The notes beneath the pieces were generated by a model that was given only the letters and a program-made list of their open reading frames with translations, did no database searches and was not told where the DNA came from. DNA of 64,000 nt from Acinetobacter sp. ANC 4648 (GTDB taxonomy: Bacteria; Pseudomonadota; Gammaproteobacteria; Pseudomonadales; Moraxellaceae), in the NCBI RefSeq assembly GCF_002135345.1, contig NZ_NEGI01000001.1:434001-498000 (forward strand). Direction: 5' to 3'. Made by a program: the position numbers and the translations under genes. Of this stretch, positions 37,432 to 47,061 are shown piece after piece. How positions within the stretch are numbered: position 1 is the first letter of the stretch; each line of letters begins with the position of its first letter.

Positions 37432-37995
37432 ATGAAAAAAGTATTTATCGGTCTGGCTATGGTGGCAGTACTCACAATTTCAGGTTGTGCCACCACACTC
37501 TCCAAACCGCGTACATTTGACCAATTAGGGCAGTTTTCAACCTACCCACTCAACGCTCAAACTTTCCGTGTTAGCTTTAAAGGCAATAGCAACATGAGCT
37601 TTGGCACAGCAGAAGAAATTACACTGGTAAAAGCAGCGCAAACTACCCTTTTAAATGGCTTTCAGTTTTTTAAAGTCATGAATGACCCGAGTAATCGTAC
37701 CCAACTGCCCCCACGTCAAGCAGTGGTTTATCCAAATCAAAACTTCTATTATCCCTATAATTATGGCCGACATGGGGCATTCTATCCTCCATTCTATGAC
37801 ATGCCACAAGTGGTCACACTCGATCCAGTACAAGTGTCCTATACGATTGCATGTTTTAAAGACAAAAAATCTGCACCGAATGATGCTTTTGACGCTCGTC
37901 TGATTTTGCAGTCTTTAGGACAAAAATATGGCGTTAGTCCGACAGGACAGGTACTACAACCCCAGCCCGCTGAGGTAACATCATCAAAACAATAA
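37432..37995 (+). CDS. CC0125/CC1285-type lipoprotein
   Basis: A 187-aa predicted lipoprotein: signal MKKVFIGLAMVAVLTISGC with lipobox ISGC, so lipidated on Cys19; Ala follows Cys, which does not signal inner-membrane retention. The mature part contains FRVSFKGNSNMSFGTAEEITLVKAAQ, typical of the CC0125/CC1285 lipoprotein family, and a Tyr/Pro/Asn-rich stretch around 105-130. Role unknown. RBS AAGGAA. The DUF445 gene follows after 16 bp. Confidence 0.85.
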   Translation: MKKVFIGLAMVAVLTISGCATTLSKPRTFDQLGQFSTYPLNAQTFRVSFKGNSNMSFGTAEEITLVKAAQTTLLNGFQFFKVMNDPSNRTQLPPRQAVVYPNQNFYYPYNYGRHGAFYPPFYDMPQVVTLDPVQVSYTIACFKDKKSAPNDAFDARLILQSLGQKYGVSPTGQVLQPQPAEVTSSKQ

Positions 37996-38011
37996 AATCT
38001 TAGGAATTTGA

Positions 38012-39316
38012 ATGCGTGATTCTGAACAAAGCATACCGAGTTTAAATAGAAGTAAACGTTTTGCCACAATCGCATTAATCGTTGCGATTGTGGCGTGGAT
38101 TATTTTAATTATTGTTGCTAAATTAATGCCTGAATATGTTTGGTTTATTCATATTCTGATGTTGGGTGCAGAAGCTGGGGTTGTCGGTGGTTTAGCCGAT
38201 TGGTATGCGATTACCGTATTATTTAGAAATCCTTTTGGCAAAATTCCGATTCCTCATTTTTTAAAAGATCATACTGAAATTATTCCACGCAACAAAGCCC
38301 GAATTGCAGAGTCGATGGGAAAGTTTGTTCAAGAAAACTTCCTCTCTCCACAAGTGGTTAAAAGAAGCTTGGCCGATACTGATCTAAGTTTAGCAATTGG
38401 CCAATGGCTGGCCAATCCAAGTAATAATAGCCAAGTTGTCGATGTCATTCAGCAGACTGTACCCAAAATTTTTGAATTTGTCGGACAGGAGCAAATTGGA
38501 CGCTTTATTCAAAATAATAGTGTGCAATGGGCACGTAATACTCGAATGAATAGTCTGGCCAGCGAAATGCTACGGGCAGTTTTAGAAAATGACTTTCATC
38601 AAGATGTATTGCAGCGTGGCTTAGATATTGCACATGAATGGATGATGCAACATCCTGAAAAAACCCGCGAACTTACCCAAACTCTCTTTAAAGAACTTGG
38701 TGTATCACGATTAGCAAAAGGTGCAAGTTGGATTGGGATCGATGTTGAACAACGTACCATTGATTCTTTATTAGAAAAAGTCGAATCCATGCTGGCAGAT
38801 TCTGAACATCCTATTCGTCAACAAATAGAAGCCGTCGCGCATCAGCTTATGCTAGAGCTTGCAGATAATAATAGCCATGCTAGCTTACGTTTGAATGAAA
38901 GTAAAAATGCTCTATTAGATAGTTCATCAGTCTTGAATTTTATTACAGGCGCGGTGGTCATTCTCTGTGATGCAGTTAAACAAGACTTGCTGAAAGCCAA
39001 TTCTGGTATTGCTCTTAATTTACGTATTGCGATTCAACAAGTGGGTGAAAACTTAATCCAAAATCAAGCGGTACGTGAGCTTTTAAATGATCGTATGAGT
39101 GGTCTTGCGGTAAATTTAAGTGATCAATATAGTGAAAAAGTCATCCGTTTTATTAGTGAACGTATCCATGAATGGGACTCCCGTGAAATGATTGCTAAGA
39201 TTGAAAATGAAGTTGGCGGGGACTTGCACATGATTCGAGTCAATGGTGTCGTGGTTGGTGCTTTTATTGGATTAACTTTAGGCGTAATTCGCGCAATTAT
39301 TGATTTTGCGTTATAA
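38012..39316 (+). CDS. DUF445 domain inner-membrane protein
   Basis: A 434-aa protein with two N-terminal transmembrane helices (IALIVAIVAWIILIIVA and FIHILMLGAEAGVVGGLADWYAI) and a C-terminal one (VNGVVVGAFIGLTLGVIRAII). A long helical region lies between them. GGLADWYAITVLFRNPFGKIPIPHFLKDHTEIIPRNK is the DUF445/YjiN signature. Function unknown. RBS AGGAAT; close to the lipoprotein gene, so likely one transcript. Confidence 0.92.
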   Translation: MRDSEQSIPSLNRSKRFATIALIVAIVAWIILIIVAKLMPEYVWFIHILMLGAEAGVVGGLADWYAITVLFRNPFGKIPIPHFLKDHTEIIPRNKARIAESMGKFVQENFLSPQVVKRSLADTDLSLAIGQWLANPSNNSQVVDVIQQTVPKIFEFVGQEQIGRFIQNNSVQWARNTRMNSLASEMLRAVLENDFHQDVLQRGLDIAHEWMMQHPEKTRELTQTLFKELGVSRLAKGASWIGIDVEQRTIDSLLEKVESMLADSEHPIRQQIEAVAHQLMLELADNNSHASLRLNESKNALLDSSSVLNFITGAVVILCDAVKQDLLKANSGIALNLRIAIQQVGENLIQNQAVRELLNDRMSGLAVNLSDQYSEKVIRFISERIHEWDSREMIAKIENEVGGDLHMIRVNGVVVGAFIGLTLGVIRAIIDFAL

Positions 39317-39350
39317 GCTATAGTCATCACCACTTTTTCGTGTTTAGGTC

Positions 39351-40505
39351 ATGATCGAAATCCACTCCAAACTCCCCGCGCAAGGTGTCACTATTTTTAG
39401 CATCATGACCGCGATGGCGCAACGCCTGAATGCACTCAATCTTGCGCAAGGATTTCCAGATTTTGCTGCACCTCCTGCATTATTAGATGCTTTAAGTAAA
39501 GCTACTCTAGAAGGCTATAATCAATATGCATCGGGTGATGGCTTACTCACCCTACGTGAACAAGTCGCCAATCTTTTTTTACAACGTGATCAGCTCACAC
39601 TTGATCCAATAACAGAAATCACCATTACTCCGGGGGCTACGATCGGCATTTTTTGTGTGATTCAAGCCCTCATTCACGCTGATGATGAAGTTATTATCTT
39701 TGACCCCAGCTATGACAGTTATGCACCGAGTGTGCAATTGGCAGGTGGAAAAGCCATTCACATTGCGTTGGATTCAGATGACTTTTCGGTAGATTGGAAT
39801 CAAGTTAAAGATGCTATTACAGATAAAACTCGAATGGTGATTGTGAATACCCCTCATAATCCGACAGGGGCAATCTGGTCACGTCAAGATTGGTTAAACC
39901 TGATTGCATTAATTCAAGATAAAAATATCATCGTCCTATCTGATGAAGTCTATGAACATCTCATTTATGACGGTGAAAAACATCTTTCAGCACTCACCTT
40001 TCCTGAACTCCGAGATCGAAGTTTTGTGGTCGGTTCTTTTGGAAAAACCTTTCATGTCACAGGTTGGAAAACTGGATATTGCATTGCATCTCCCCAGCTC
40101 ATGAATGTTTTTCGCCAGATTTATCAATTTACCAACTTCTGTGGCGTTACGCCGATACAAATGGCACTTGCCAACTACATGCAACAACATCCTGAGCATA
40201 TAACCGATTTATCTAGCTTCTACCAACGCAAACGTGATTTGTTTATTTCAGGATTAGAAAACTCAAAATTTCATGTAATCCCTTCCAAAGGCACATTTTT
40301 TCAAAACCTAGATTACAGCGTAATTCGTCCAGATTTAAATGATGTCGAAATGTGTAAATATCTAGCCGAAGAACATAAAGTTGTAGCGATTCCAGTCTCA
40401 GTTTTCTATCAACAAGCACCTAAAAATTTACGCTTAATTCGTTTTTGCTTTGCCAAAAAAGATGAAACTCTAATACAAGCCTGTAAAATTTTAAGCCAAG
40501 TATAA
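39351..40505 (+). CDS. Class I/II PLP aminotransferase (YbdL-like)
   Basis: A 384-aa fold-type I aminotransferase. NTPHNPTGAIW and LSDEVYEHLIYDG are PLP-binding; the Schiff-base lysine is in SFGKTFHVTGWKTGY near residue 230. Overall it is closest to the methionine aminotransferase YbdL / kynurenine aminotransferase group (IFSIMTAMAQRLNALNLAQGFPDF). Likely acts on methionine or aromatic amino acids. It follows the DUF445 gene by 34 bp and ends at a terminator. Confidence 0.87.
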   Translation: MIEIHSKLPAQGVTIFSIMTAMAQRLNALNLAQGFPDFAAPPALLDALSKATLEGYNQYASGDGLLTLREQVANLFLQRDQLTLDPITEITITPGATIGIFCVIQALIHADDEVIIFDPSYDSYAPSVQLAGGKAIHIALDSDDFSVDWNQVKDAITDKTRMVIVNTPHNPTGAIWSRQDWLNLIALIQDKNIIVLSDEVYEHLIYDGEKHLSALTFPELRDRSFVVGSFGKTFHVTGWKTGYCIASPQLMNVFRQIYQFTNFCGVTPIQMALANYMQQHPEHITDLSSFYQRKRDLFISGLENSKFHVIPSKGTFFQNLDYSVIRPDLNDVEMCKYLAEEHKVVAIPVSVFYQQAPKNLRLIRFCFAKKDETLIQACKILSQV

Positions 40506-40525
40506 GCCCTATATTTACCCGCAAG

Positions 40526-40560
40526 AAAAAGCCTGAGTTACGCAAAGACTCAGGCTTTTT
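40526..40560 (+). terminator. Intrinsic terminator after the aminotransferase gene
   Basis: AAAAGCCTGAGT/ACTCAGGCTTTTT stem with a 9-nt loop. Confidence 0.9.
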
Positions 40561-40602
40561 CATTCAGTTATATGCTACTGTGGCTAAAGAAATAAATGAA
40601 AA

Positions 40603-41988
40603 ATGGACCATAATATAACAATGCCACCTCGTAAAAATTTACTGCATCATCCGCAATTTTGGAAAGCATTCTTAATCTTTCTGATGCCGCTTATTGCAAC
40701 CAATATTTTGCAAAACTTATCTGGAACCATTAATACTGTTTTTGTTGGGCAGATGTTAGGCGTAGATGCCATTGCTGCGATTTCGGTCTTTTTCCCGATC
40801 CTTTTTTGTATGATGGCCTTCGTGATTGGCTTATCTGCAGGTGCAACGGTTCTGGTTGGACAAGCTTGGGGCGCACAAAATATTGAAAAAGTCCGCTGTG
40901 TAGTGGGTTCAACCCTATTTATGACATTAATTGGGGGGAGTGTAATTGCATTATTGGGAGTTGTTTTTGCACATAAAATCCTATTGTTTCTAGGTGTCGA
41001 TCCTAAAGTCATGCATCTGTCTTTACCTTATGTACAGTGGATGCTTGCAGGAAGTCCATTATTATTTATTTATATTATTTACACCTCTATTTTACGCGGT
41101 GTCGGTGACAGCACTACCCCACTGATTGCTTCAGGACTGACCATTTTAATTGGCCTAATGGTCACTCCTGTATTGATTGCAGGTTATTTTGGCTTTCCGA
41201 AAATGGGAATTATTGCTCCTGCTATTGCCACCATTATTGGGTTCTTATCGGTCTTAGTTTTTCTATATTTTTATTTAAATAAAAAGCATCACCCCCTTAA
41301 ACTAGATCGGGCTTTAATCGCACACATCAAGCATGATCCCGAACTCAGTCGTCTCATTTTAAAATTAGGCATTCCGACAGGGGTGCAAATGGTGACCAAC
41401 TCTGTTGCAGGCTTAGTCATTATTGGTTTAGTCAATCAATATGGTTCGCATGCCACAGCAGCATATGGTGCAGTCAATCAAGTTCTAAATTATATTCAGT
41501 TTCCTGCTTTATCGATTTCAATCGCTGCCTCAATTTTTGCAGCACAAGCGATTGGTGCTGGAAAATCTGAACTTCTAAGTAAAGTCACCAAAACGGCCTT
41601 AACCATGAATATCGTGATTACTGGCAGTTTAGTTACGTTGGCTTATTTATTCTCTAAATATTTAATGGCTTTATTTATTACCGATCCAAGTGTGGTGATC
41701 TTAGGCCAACAGCTCTTATTCATTGTGTTGTGGTCGATTCTATTTTTTGGTGCGAGTGCTATTTTTGCATCGATCATGCGAGCCAGTGGTACCGTCAATG
41801 TCCCAATGTTGATTAATATTGCCGCCATTTTATTGATCGAACTCCCCTGTGCCTATTGGTTTAGTCATCGCTGGGGGCTACAAGGAATTTGGTATGCTTA
41901 TGCCTTATCCTTTTTTAGCTTGTGTCTTTTACAAGGTAGCTATTATCAATTTGTATGGAAGAAAAAAACGGTTAAAGTACTTATTTAA
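40603..41988 (+). CDS. MATE family efflux transporter
   Basis: A 461-aa inner-membrane protein with about 12 hydrophobic helices in two repeats. GTINTVFVGQMLGVDAIAAISVFFPILF and SAGATVLVGQAWGAQNIEKV are MATE signatures (PF01554). It does not resemble the N-terminus of AbeM, so it is a different MATE member. Substrate unknown; relatives export cationic compounds using Na+ or H+. ATG 40603 is used; ATG 40621 is an alternative. Confidence 0.88.
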   Translation: MDHNITMPPRKNLLHHPQFWKAFLIFLMPLIATNILQNLSGTINTVFVGQMLGVDAIAAISVFFPILFCMMAFVIGLSAGATVLVGQAWGAQNIEKVRCVVGSTLFMTLIGGSVIALLGVVFAHKILLFLGVDPKVMHLSLPYVQWMLAGSPLLFIYIIYTSILRGVGDSTTPLIASGLTILIGLMVTPVLIAGYFGFPKMGIIAPAIATIIGFLSVLVFLYFYLNKKHHPLKLDRALIAHIKHDPELSRLILKLGIPTGVQMVTNSVAGLVIIGLVNQYGSHATAAYGAVNQVLNYIQFPALSISIAASIFAAQAIGAGKSELLSKVTKTALTMNIVITGSLVTLAYLFSKYLMALFITDPSVVILGQQLLFIVLWSILFFGASAIFASIMRASGTVNVPMLINIAAILLIELPCAYWFSHRWGLQGIWYAYALSFFSLCLLQGSYYQFVWKKKTVKVLI

Positions 41989-41995
41989 AGAGGAC

Positions 41996-42025
41996 AAAAA
42001 CCTGCTTTCGCAGGTTTTTCTTTTT
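41996..42025. terminator. Bidirectional terminator between MATE and SDR genes
   Basis: AAAAACCTGC-TTTC-GCAGGTTTTT with A- and T-runs. Confidence 0.9.
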
Positions 42026-42048
42026 AAAAAAATTTAAAAACTAAAAGC

Positions 42049-42894
42049 TTATTTAGGCTCTAAACGTTTACTCATTTTGGTGGCAAAACCAGTAATTTTT
42101 TGATATCCAGTCGGTAAAATCCGTTGGATAAGATCTAAGCTTTTGGCATCATTCCCAATCAGTAAACGACGTTTATCTTTAAGTACAGCATCCAAAATTT
42201 GCTGTGCAGCTTCTTCAGCTGGCATACGTAATAATTTATTGAATGCTTTGGCTGATTTTTCAGGATTCATACCTAAAGAACGTAAACTATCATTCATACG
42301 TGCATCATTGGCAATATTGGTTCGAATTCCACCTGGATGCACACACAATGCACTGACGCCACAATTTTCCAAATCAAGTTCTTGGCGTAAAGACTCGGTG
42401 AAACCACGCACAGCAAACTTACTTGAGTTATAAGCGGACTGTGTTGGTTGCGCAGTTAAACCAAACAAACTTGAGGTATTGATAATGTGGCCTTCGCCTG
42501 TTTGTTTCAGGTAAGGTAAAAATTCTTTAGTACCATAAACCACACCCCAATAATTAATACCCATAATCCATTCTAAATCGTCGTAGCTCGCACCCTCGAC
42601 AGTCGACCCTAGAGCAACACCTGCATTATTAAAAATCATATTCACTGAACCATGATTTTGTACGGTATCTTCAGCCCAAGCTTTAATTTGATCACGATCA
42701 GCCACATTGACCTTTTTACTGGTGACGCGTACCTGATACGGTTTAAGTAATTCAGCTGTTTCTGCTAGCCCTTTTTCATTCACATCACTAATAGATAAGT
42801 GACAACCTGCTTTAGCCAATAAAATTGCTAAATGCTGTCCCATACCTGAGCCTGCACCAGTAATTGCTGCAACTTTATTCTTAAAATTTTTCAT
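42049..42894 (-). CDS. Short-chain dehydrogenase/reductase
   Basis: A 281-aa classical SDR. Cofactor motif TGAGSGMG near residue 12, NNAG near 90, catalytic Ser in INTSSLFG and YNSSK near 160. Substrate unknown; relatives in Acinetobacter act on aliphatic alcohols or ketones. ATG 42894 is chosen (RBS AAGGAA and start of the Rossmann fold); the longer frame to 43044 crosses the operator region. Divergent from a TetR regulator, which probably controls it. Confidence 0.9.
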   Translation of the reverse strand: MKNFKNKVAAITGAGSGMGQHLAILLAKAGCHLSISDVNEKGLAETAELLKPYQVRVTSKKVNVADRDQIKAWAEDTVQNHGSVNMIFNNAGVALGSTVEGASYDDLEWIMGINYWGVVYGTKEFLPYLKQTGEGHIINTSSLFGLTAQPTQSAYNSSKFAVRGFTESLRQELDLENCGVSALCVHPGGIRTNIANDARMNDSLRSLGMNPEKSAKAFNKLLRMPAEEAAQQILDAVLKDKRRLLIGNDAKSLDLIQRILPTGYQKITGFATKMSKRLEPK

Positions 42895-42963
42895 TGAGTT
42901 TCCTTGTTTGAATTTTCCACACACAGTGATTTTTATTGTGTGGCTCACTTGATCACTATAAAT

Positions 42964-42983
42964 TTGACAATACTTATTGTCAA
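42964..42983. promoter_or_regulatory. Palindromic operator, probable TetR site
   Basis: Perfect inverted repeat TTGACAATA-CT-TATTGTCAA in the divergent SDR/TetR intergenic region. A half-site ATATTGTCA recurs at 43056-43064, closer to the TetR gene. Size and symmetry suit a TetR dimer. Confidence 0.6.
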
Positions 42984-43094
42984 TATACTCAGCTTTTATT
43001 GATGTAAATTCAAACAAAAATATGAACATAGGTTTAAGCGACATTTATTGATAAAATATTGTCATTGGCACACCTTCATTGGCATAAATATACT

Positions 43095-43817
43095 ATGACT
43101 AAACAAGATTTAACTCCTGATGCATCCGCAGCAAAAGCAATAAAAAAAGTGGCTAAAGAGCGTCAATTTAAAGGGATGTCCTTGTCTGAACGCAAACTGG
43201 CACGCCGACAAAAACTTATTGAGGCGGGTATAGAAGCCTATGGCACACATGGATTTTTTTCAGTGACGGTCAAAGATATCTGTAATGAAGCTAAACTGAC
43301 TGAACGTTACTTCTATGAATCTTTTAAAAAAAGTGAAGAACTTTTTCAAACGATATTTTTACAATTAATTGAATCTTTACAACAAAATGTGATGCAAGCC
43401 GTGATGCAAGCTGCGCCTGACCCGCAAAATATGATTGATGCCGGTTTAAGCGCACTCTTTTCAATGTTAAAAAATGATCCACGTATGGCACGTATTATTT
43501 ATATCGATGCAATGCTGGTACAAGAGCTGCATAATCACGCTACTATTCATGAAACCATGAGTCGTTTTGACCGTATGATTCATGCTTTTGTCATGCTGAT
43601 GATGCCGCATATAAATCTGAATGAAAAACAAGTTTCACTAATTGCGACTGGCTTAAATGGCTATGTTACCCAAATTGCCATTCGTTGGGTCATGGGTGGA
43701 TTTAGACTCTCATTCGATGAGGTTTTGCACTCTTGTAAGATTGTTTTCGCTTCTTTGCTCAAAAGCTTATCAGAAAAGGAAAAAAATAGCCCCAAATCAA
43801 ATATTGTTATCAAATGA
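43095..43817 (+). CDS. TetR family transcriptional regulator
   Basis: A 240-aa regulator. After a basic, disordered N-terminus of about 35 residues comes the TetR helix-turn-helix: RRQKLIEAGIEAYGTHGFFSVTVKDICNEAKLTERYFYESFKKSEELF. The rest is a helical ligand-binding domain. ATG 43095 is preferred over TTG 43059. It is divergently arranged with the SDR gene and most likely represses it and itself. Confidence 0.88.
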   Translation: MTKQDLTPDASAAKAIKKVAKERQFKGMSLSERKLARRQKLIEAGIEAYGTHGFFSVTVKDICNEAKLTERYFYESFKKSEELFQTIFLQLIESLQQNVMQAVMQAAPDPQNMIDAGLSALFSMLKNDPRMARIIYIDAMLVQELHNHATIHETMSRFDRMIHAFVMLMMPHINLNEKQVSLIATGLNGYVTQIAIRWVMGGFRLSFDEVLHSCKIVFASLLKSLSEKEKNSPKSNIVIK

Positions 43818-43951
43818 TCTTCCACTTAATCTAGTAAGTTGAATTTAAAATATTTAATGGCCAAGTCTAGTCATATAAGATGTATATAGATGCGTGAAAA
43901 TTGTCACAATTCATTGCAAAAATAAGTGAATCAGCCATTTTTGCAATGATA

Positions 43952-44008
43952 CTGTCATAATTAATCTTTGTAATAAGCCTGTCATAAATATAAAACGGTA
44001 AAACCGTT
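43952..44008 (+). promoter_or_regulatory. Pho-box-like repeats and hairpin upstream of phoB
   Basis: Two CTGTCATAA copies, at 43952-43960 and 43979-43987, match the strongest half of the PhoB box (CTGTCATAWAWCTGTCAY). They are followed by AACGGT-AAA-ACCGTT (43994-44008), a small hairpin 21 bp upstream of the GTG start. PhoB autoregulation is the likely meaning. Confidence 0.6.
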
Positions 44009-44028
44009 CATACATAGGATATTGCGTT

Positions 44029-44739
44029 GTGAAAGATGACTATATTTTAATCGTCGATGACGAACTTCCGATCCGAGAAATGATCCATACATCATTGGAC
44101 ATGGCCGGATTTCAATGTTTACAAGCAGAAGATGCAAAACAAGCACATCAAATGATTGTCGATCAACGACCTGCATTAATTTTATTAGATTGGATGATGC
44201 CGGGTGGTGTCAGTGGCGTTGATTTATGTCGTCGTCTAAAACGAGATGAAAATCTTTCTGAAATCCCTGTGATTATGCTCACTGCTCGTGGCGAAGAAGA
44301 CCATAAAGTCCAAGGGCTAGACGCTGGTGCAGATGACTATATGACTAAGCCATTTTCAACACGTGAATTGGTTTCTCGAATTAAAGCTGTATTACGTCGT
44401 GCCAATGCACTTAGTGGTGAAAAAGCGATTGATGCAAATGGCTTAATTCTTGATCCTGTCAGCCAACGTGTTAGTTTTAGTGACAAAATTTTAGAGATGG
44501 GCCCAACTGAATATCGCCTACTCGCTTTCTTTATGACCCATCCAGAACGAGCCTACACTCGCTCACAACTCCTCGATCAAGTATGGGGTGGTAACGTGTA
44601 TATTGAGGATCGTACTATTGATGTCCATATTCGTCGTTTGCGTAAAGTACTTGAACCTTTTGGTGTAGACCGTTATGTTCAAACTGTTCGAGGTACTGGC
44701 TATCGTTTTTCGACCCGTGCCGATGTTGCCTTAGGTTAA
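44029..44739 (+). CDS. phoB: Phosphate regulon response regulator PhoB
   Basis: A 236-aa OmpR-class regulator. Receiver domain with acidic pocket VDDE, phospho-acceptor Asp in LLDWMMPG near 54, Thr in MLTARG and Lys in MTKPF; C-terminal winged-helix domain with [21 protein letters not shown]. Starts with GTG (44029). phoR follows after 9 nt. Confidence 0.95.
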   Translation: MKDDYILIVDDELPIREMIHTSLDMAGFQCLQAEDAKQAHQMIVDQRPALILLDWMMPGGVSGVDLCRRLKRDENLSEIPVIMLTARGEEDHKVQGLDAGADDYMTKPFSTRELVSRIKAVLRRANALSGEKAIDANGLILDPVSQRVSFSDKILEMGPTEYRLLAFFMTHPERAYTRSQLLDQVWGGNVYIEDRTIDVHIRRLRKVLEPFGVDRYVQTVRGTGYRFSTRADVALG

Positions 44740-44748
44740 TTTTAGTTT

Positions 44749-46131
44749 ATGTATGAACCCTACCCCACTCCCGATCTTGCTCGAGATCATAAAAAATTTC
44801 GCTATAGCAGTTTATGGACATTTGCCAAGCAAGATTTACGCCTCTTAATCTTTTTACTGGTTATCGGAGGCTTTATTGGTTTAGGGGTAGGATATTTTTG
44901 GGTTGGTCTGTGTATTGCCTTTTCGATCTTTTTTGCATTTCAGCTTCGCTCCTTGTATCTGGTCAATGAATGGATTTCCAATCGCCCTTATGAAGTTCCA
45001 CCCAACTTAGATGGAATTTGGGGGGCATTACTCTTCAATGTCTATCGCGCACAACGCCAAGAACGAGTTGTGCAGGCTGAAATGGTGGGACTGATTGATC
45101 GTGCACAATCATCATTGGTGGCTTTGGCTGAAGCAGTCGTATTAACCGATGAATTACACCAAATTGAATGGTGGAATCCAGCAGCAGAAAGATTATTAGG
45201 CATTCAACCGTTAGATCGTGGACGTAATCTGCTAACGATTATTCGTCAGCCTAGTTTTATCGATTATTTTAATCATATTGATAAATCTCCAGACGGTATC
45301 AAAATAAAGTCCTCGGTTTTTGAGGAGCATTATGTACAAATAAAATTGACCCGATTTGGCAGTGAAAGTCGGCTATTGCTGGCCTACGATGTCACCCGTA
45401 TTCATAATCTGGAACAAATGCGTAAAGATTTTGTCGATAATATTTCACATGAATTGCGGACACCTCTGACGGTGCTTAGTGGCTATATTGAAACCTTTAC
45501 CGATCAAGAAGATTTAAATCCGCGTTGGAAACGTGCTTTTGACCAGATGCATTCACAAACACGAAGAATGAATGCACTAGTCAATGATTTATTATTGCTC
45601 TCCCGTTTAGAGGGCAATAAACAAATTGCCAAAAACCAAATTATTGAAATGCCAAGTTTGATGAATCAACTTTTTGATGATGCACAAGCCTATAACGTCG
45701 ATTATGGTCATACTTTAAATTTAGAAATTGATAGTCATTGCGATTTAATTGGCTCAGACACAGAATTGGCCAGTGCTTTTAGTAATTTAATTACCAATGC
45801 AATTAAATATACCCCTAAAGGAGGGACGGTCACGATCGGGTGGCATGATGATGGCGAACATGGCTACTTCACTGTACAAGATACTGGGATTGGGATCGAT
45901 CCAAAACATTTACCCCGTCTGACTGAACGTTTTTATCGTGTGGATAGTGCCCGCAGTCGTCAAACTGGCGGAACTGGTCTAGGCCTAGCTATTGTCAAAC
46001 ACGTGTTAATGCAGCATGCAGCCTATTTAGAAGTCGAATCGAAAGAGAATCAAGGTTCAACCTTTAAAGTCGTCTTTCCTAAAGAACGCCTTTATAACCC
46101 TGATGAAAGCTTAAATTCCTTTGAAATATAG
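44749..46131 (+). CDS. phoR: Phosphate regulon sensor kinase PhoR
   Basis: A 460-aa membrane histidine kinase. Two adjacent transmembrane helices near residues 32-68 (LLIFLLVIGGFIGLGVGYFWVG) with almost no periplasmic loop, as known for PhoR. A PAS domain follows (VVLTDELHQIEWWNPAAERLLG), then the DHp domain with phospho-His in ISHELRTPLTVL near 238, and the HATPase with NLITNAIKYTP and GTGLGLAIVKHVL. Autophosphorylates and controls PhoB when phosphate is low. Confidence 0.95.
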   Translation: MYEPYPTPDLARDHKKFRYSSLWTFAKQDLRLLIFLLVIGGFIGLGVGYFWVGLCIAFSIFFAFQLRSLYLVNEWISNRPYEVPPNLDGIWGALLFNVYRAQRQERVVQAEMVGLIDRAQSSLVALAEAVVLTDELHQIEWWNPAAERLLGIQPLDRGRNLLTIIRQPSFIDYFNHIDKSPDGIKIKSSVFEEHYVQIKLTRFGSESRLLLAYDVTRIHNLEQMRKDFVDNISHELRTPLTVLSGYIETFTDQEDLNPRWKRAFDQMHSQTRRMNALVNDLLLLSRLEGNKQIAKNQIIEMPSLMNQLFDDAQAYNVDYGHTLNLEIDSHCDLIGSDTELASAFSNLITNAIKYTPKGGTVTIGWHDDGEHGYFTVQDTGIGIDPKHLPRLTERFYRVDSARSRQTGGTGLGLAIVKHVLMQHAAYLEVESKENQGSTFKVVFPKERLYNPDESLNSFEI

Positions 46132-46167
46132 AAAACTCTACAGGCTCTAAACACTAAAACAACCTAT

Positions 46168-46198
46168 AAAAAAGCCCTGTTTCAACAGGGCTTTTTTC
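46168..46198. terminator. Bidirectional terminator between phoR and psd
   Basis: AAAAAAGCCCTGTT-TC-AACAGGGCTTTTTT stem with A- and T-runs. Confidence 0.92.
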
Positions 46199-46209
46199 AT
46201 TCTATAATA

Positions 46210-47061
46210 CTAAACTACTGTACCTAAACGCTCACCCATGACGACCGTTGAATTGGCTTTGAATTGTGTATCCCATGCCATTTTATCCTGTTCAAATAAA
46301 ATGATAGCCGTTGAACCCAAGTAAAAACGCCCCAGCTCATCGCCTTTTTTAAGTTTCATCTCATGATGATTTAACTCTAAACGACCCGATGGTTTCACTT
46401 TACCTGTTGCTACTGTTTCAATACCGGCCACAATCATAGCGCCGACTAAAACGACTGCCATACGACCCAATTCAGTATCAAATAAACAGACCATGCGTTC
46501 ATTGCGTGCAAATAAACCCGGAATATTTTCCGCTGTGGTTTGATTGACTGAAAACAGTTCGCCTGGAATATACAACGTTTCCGTCAAGGTTCCTGCAAAT
46601 GGCATATGCACACGATGATAATCCCGCGGTGATAAATATACTGTTGCAAACTCACCATTCTTAAAAGGTTCAGCCAGTTGCGGATCCCCAATTAGTTTTT
46701 CGACCGAAAAACTTTGCCCTTTGGCTTGAAAAACATCACCTTCTTGAACTAAACCAATTTGTGAAATCGCACCATCCGCGGGGCTGACAATACTACTTGG
46801 ATCTGCATCAACTTCACGCACACCGTCTTTCAATGCGCGGGTAAAAAATTCATTAAATGATTTAAACTTCAAAGCATCCGTTTGTTGTGCGATAGATAAA
46901 TCAATATCGTATTTGGCTTTGAATGCTTGAATCGCGACATTCTTAATCACTGGATGTTCACTGGCAGCAACTTTACCCACGACACGGCTCAGTTGTTGCT
47001 GTGGAATAACGCGTTGTGCTTGAATGAAAATTTGTTTTTTTAACTTGGATGTAAGACTCAC
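46210..47061 (-). CDS. psd: Phosphatidylserine decarboxylase proenzyme
   Basis: Makes phosphatidylethanolamine in the inner membrane. 283 aa. The self-cleavage site is LGST near the C-terminus ([11 protein letters not shown]), where the Ser becomes the pyruvoyl group. [26 protein letters not shown] and [15 protein letters not shown] are conserved. It starts with GTG overlapping the rhodanese stop codon by 4 nt, indicating translational coupling. Confidence 0.97.
   Translation of the reverse strand: MSLTSKLKKQIFIQAQRVIPQQQLSRVVGKVAASEHPVIKNVAIQAFKAKYDIDLSIAQQTDALKFKSFNEFFTRALKDGVREVDADPSSIVSPADGAISQIGLVQEGDVFQAKGQSFSVEKLIGDPQLAEPFKNGEFATVYLSPRDYHRVHMPFAGTLTETLYIPGELFSVNQTTAENIPGLFARNERMVCLFDTELGRMAVVLVGAMIVAGIETVATGKVKPSGRLELNHHEMKLKKGDELGRFYLGSTAIILFEQDKMAWDTQFKANSTVVMGERLGTVV

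Noticed and set aside
42895..43044. Longer N-terminus for the SDR gene
   Set aside because: It would translate through the operator palindrome; the Rossmann fold starts right after the ATG at 42894, which has its own AAGGAA.
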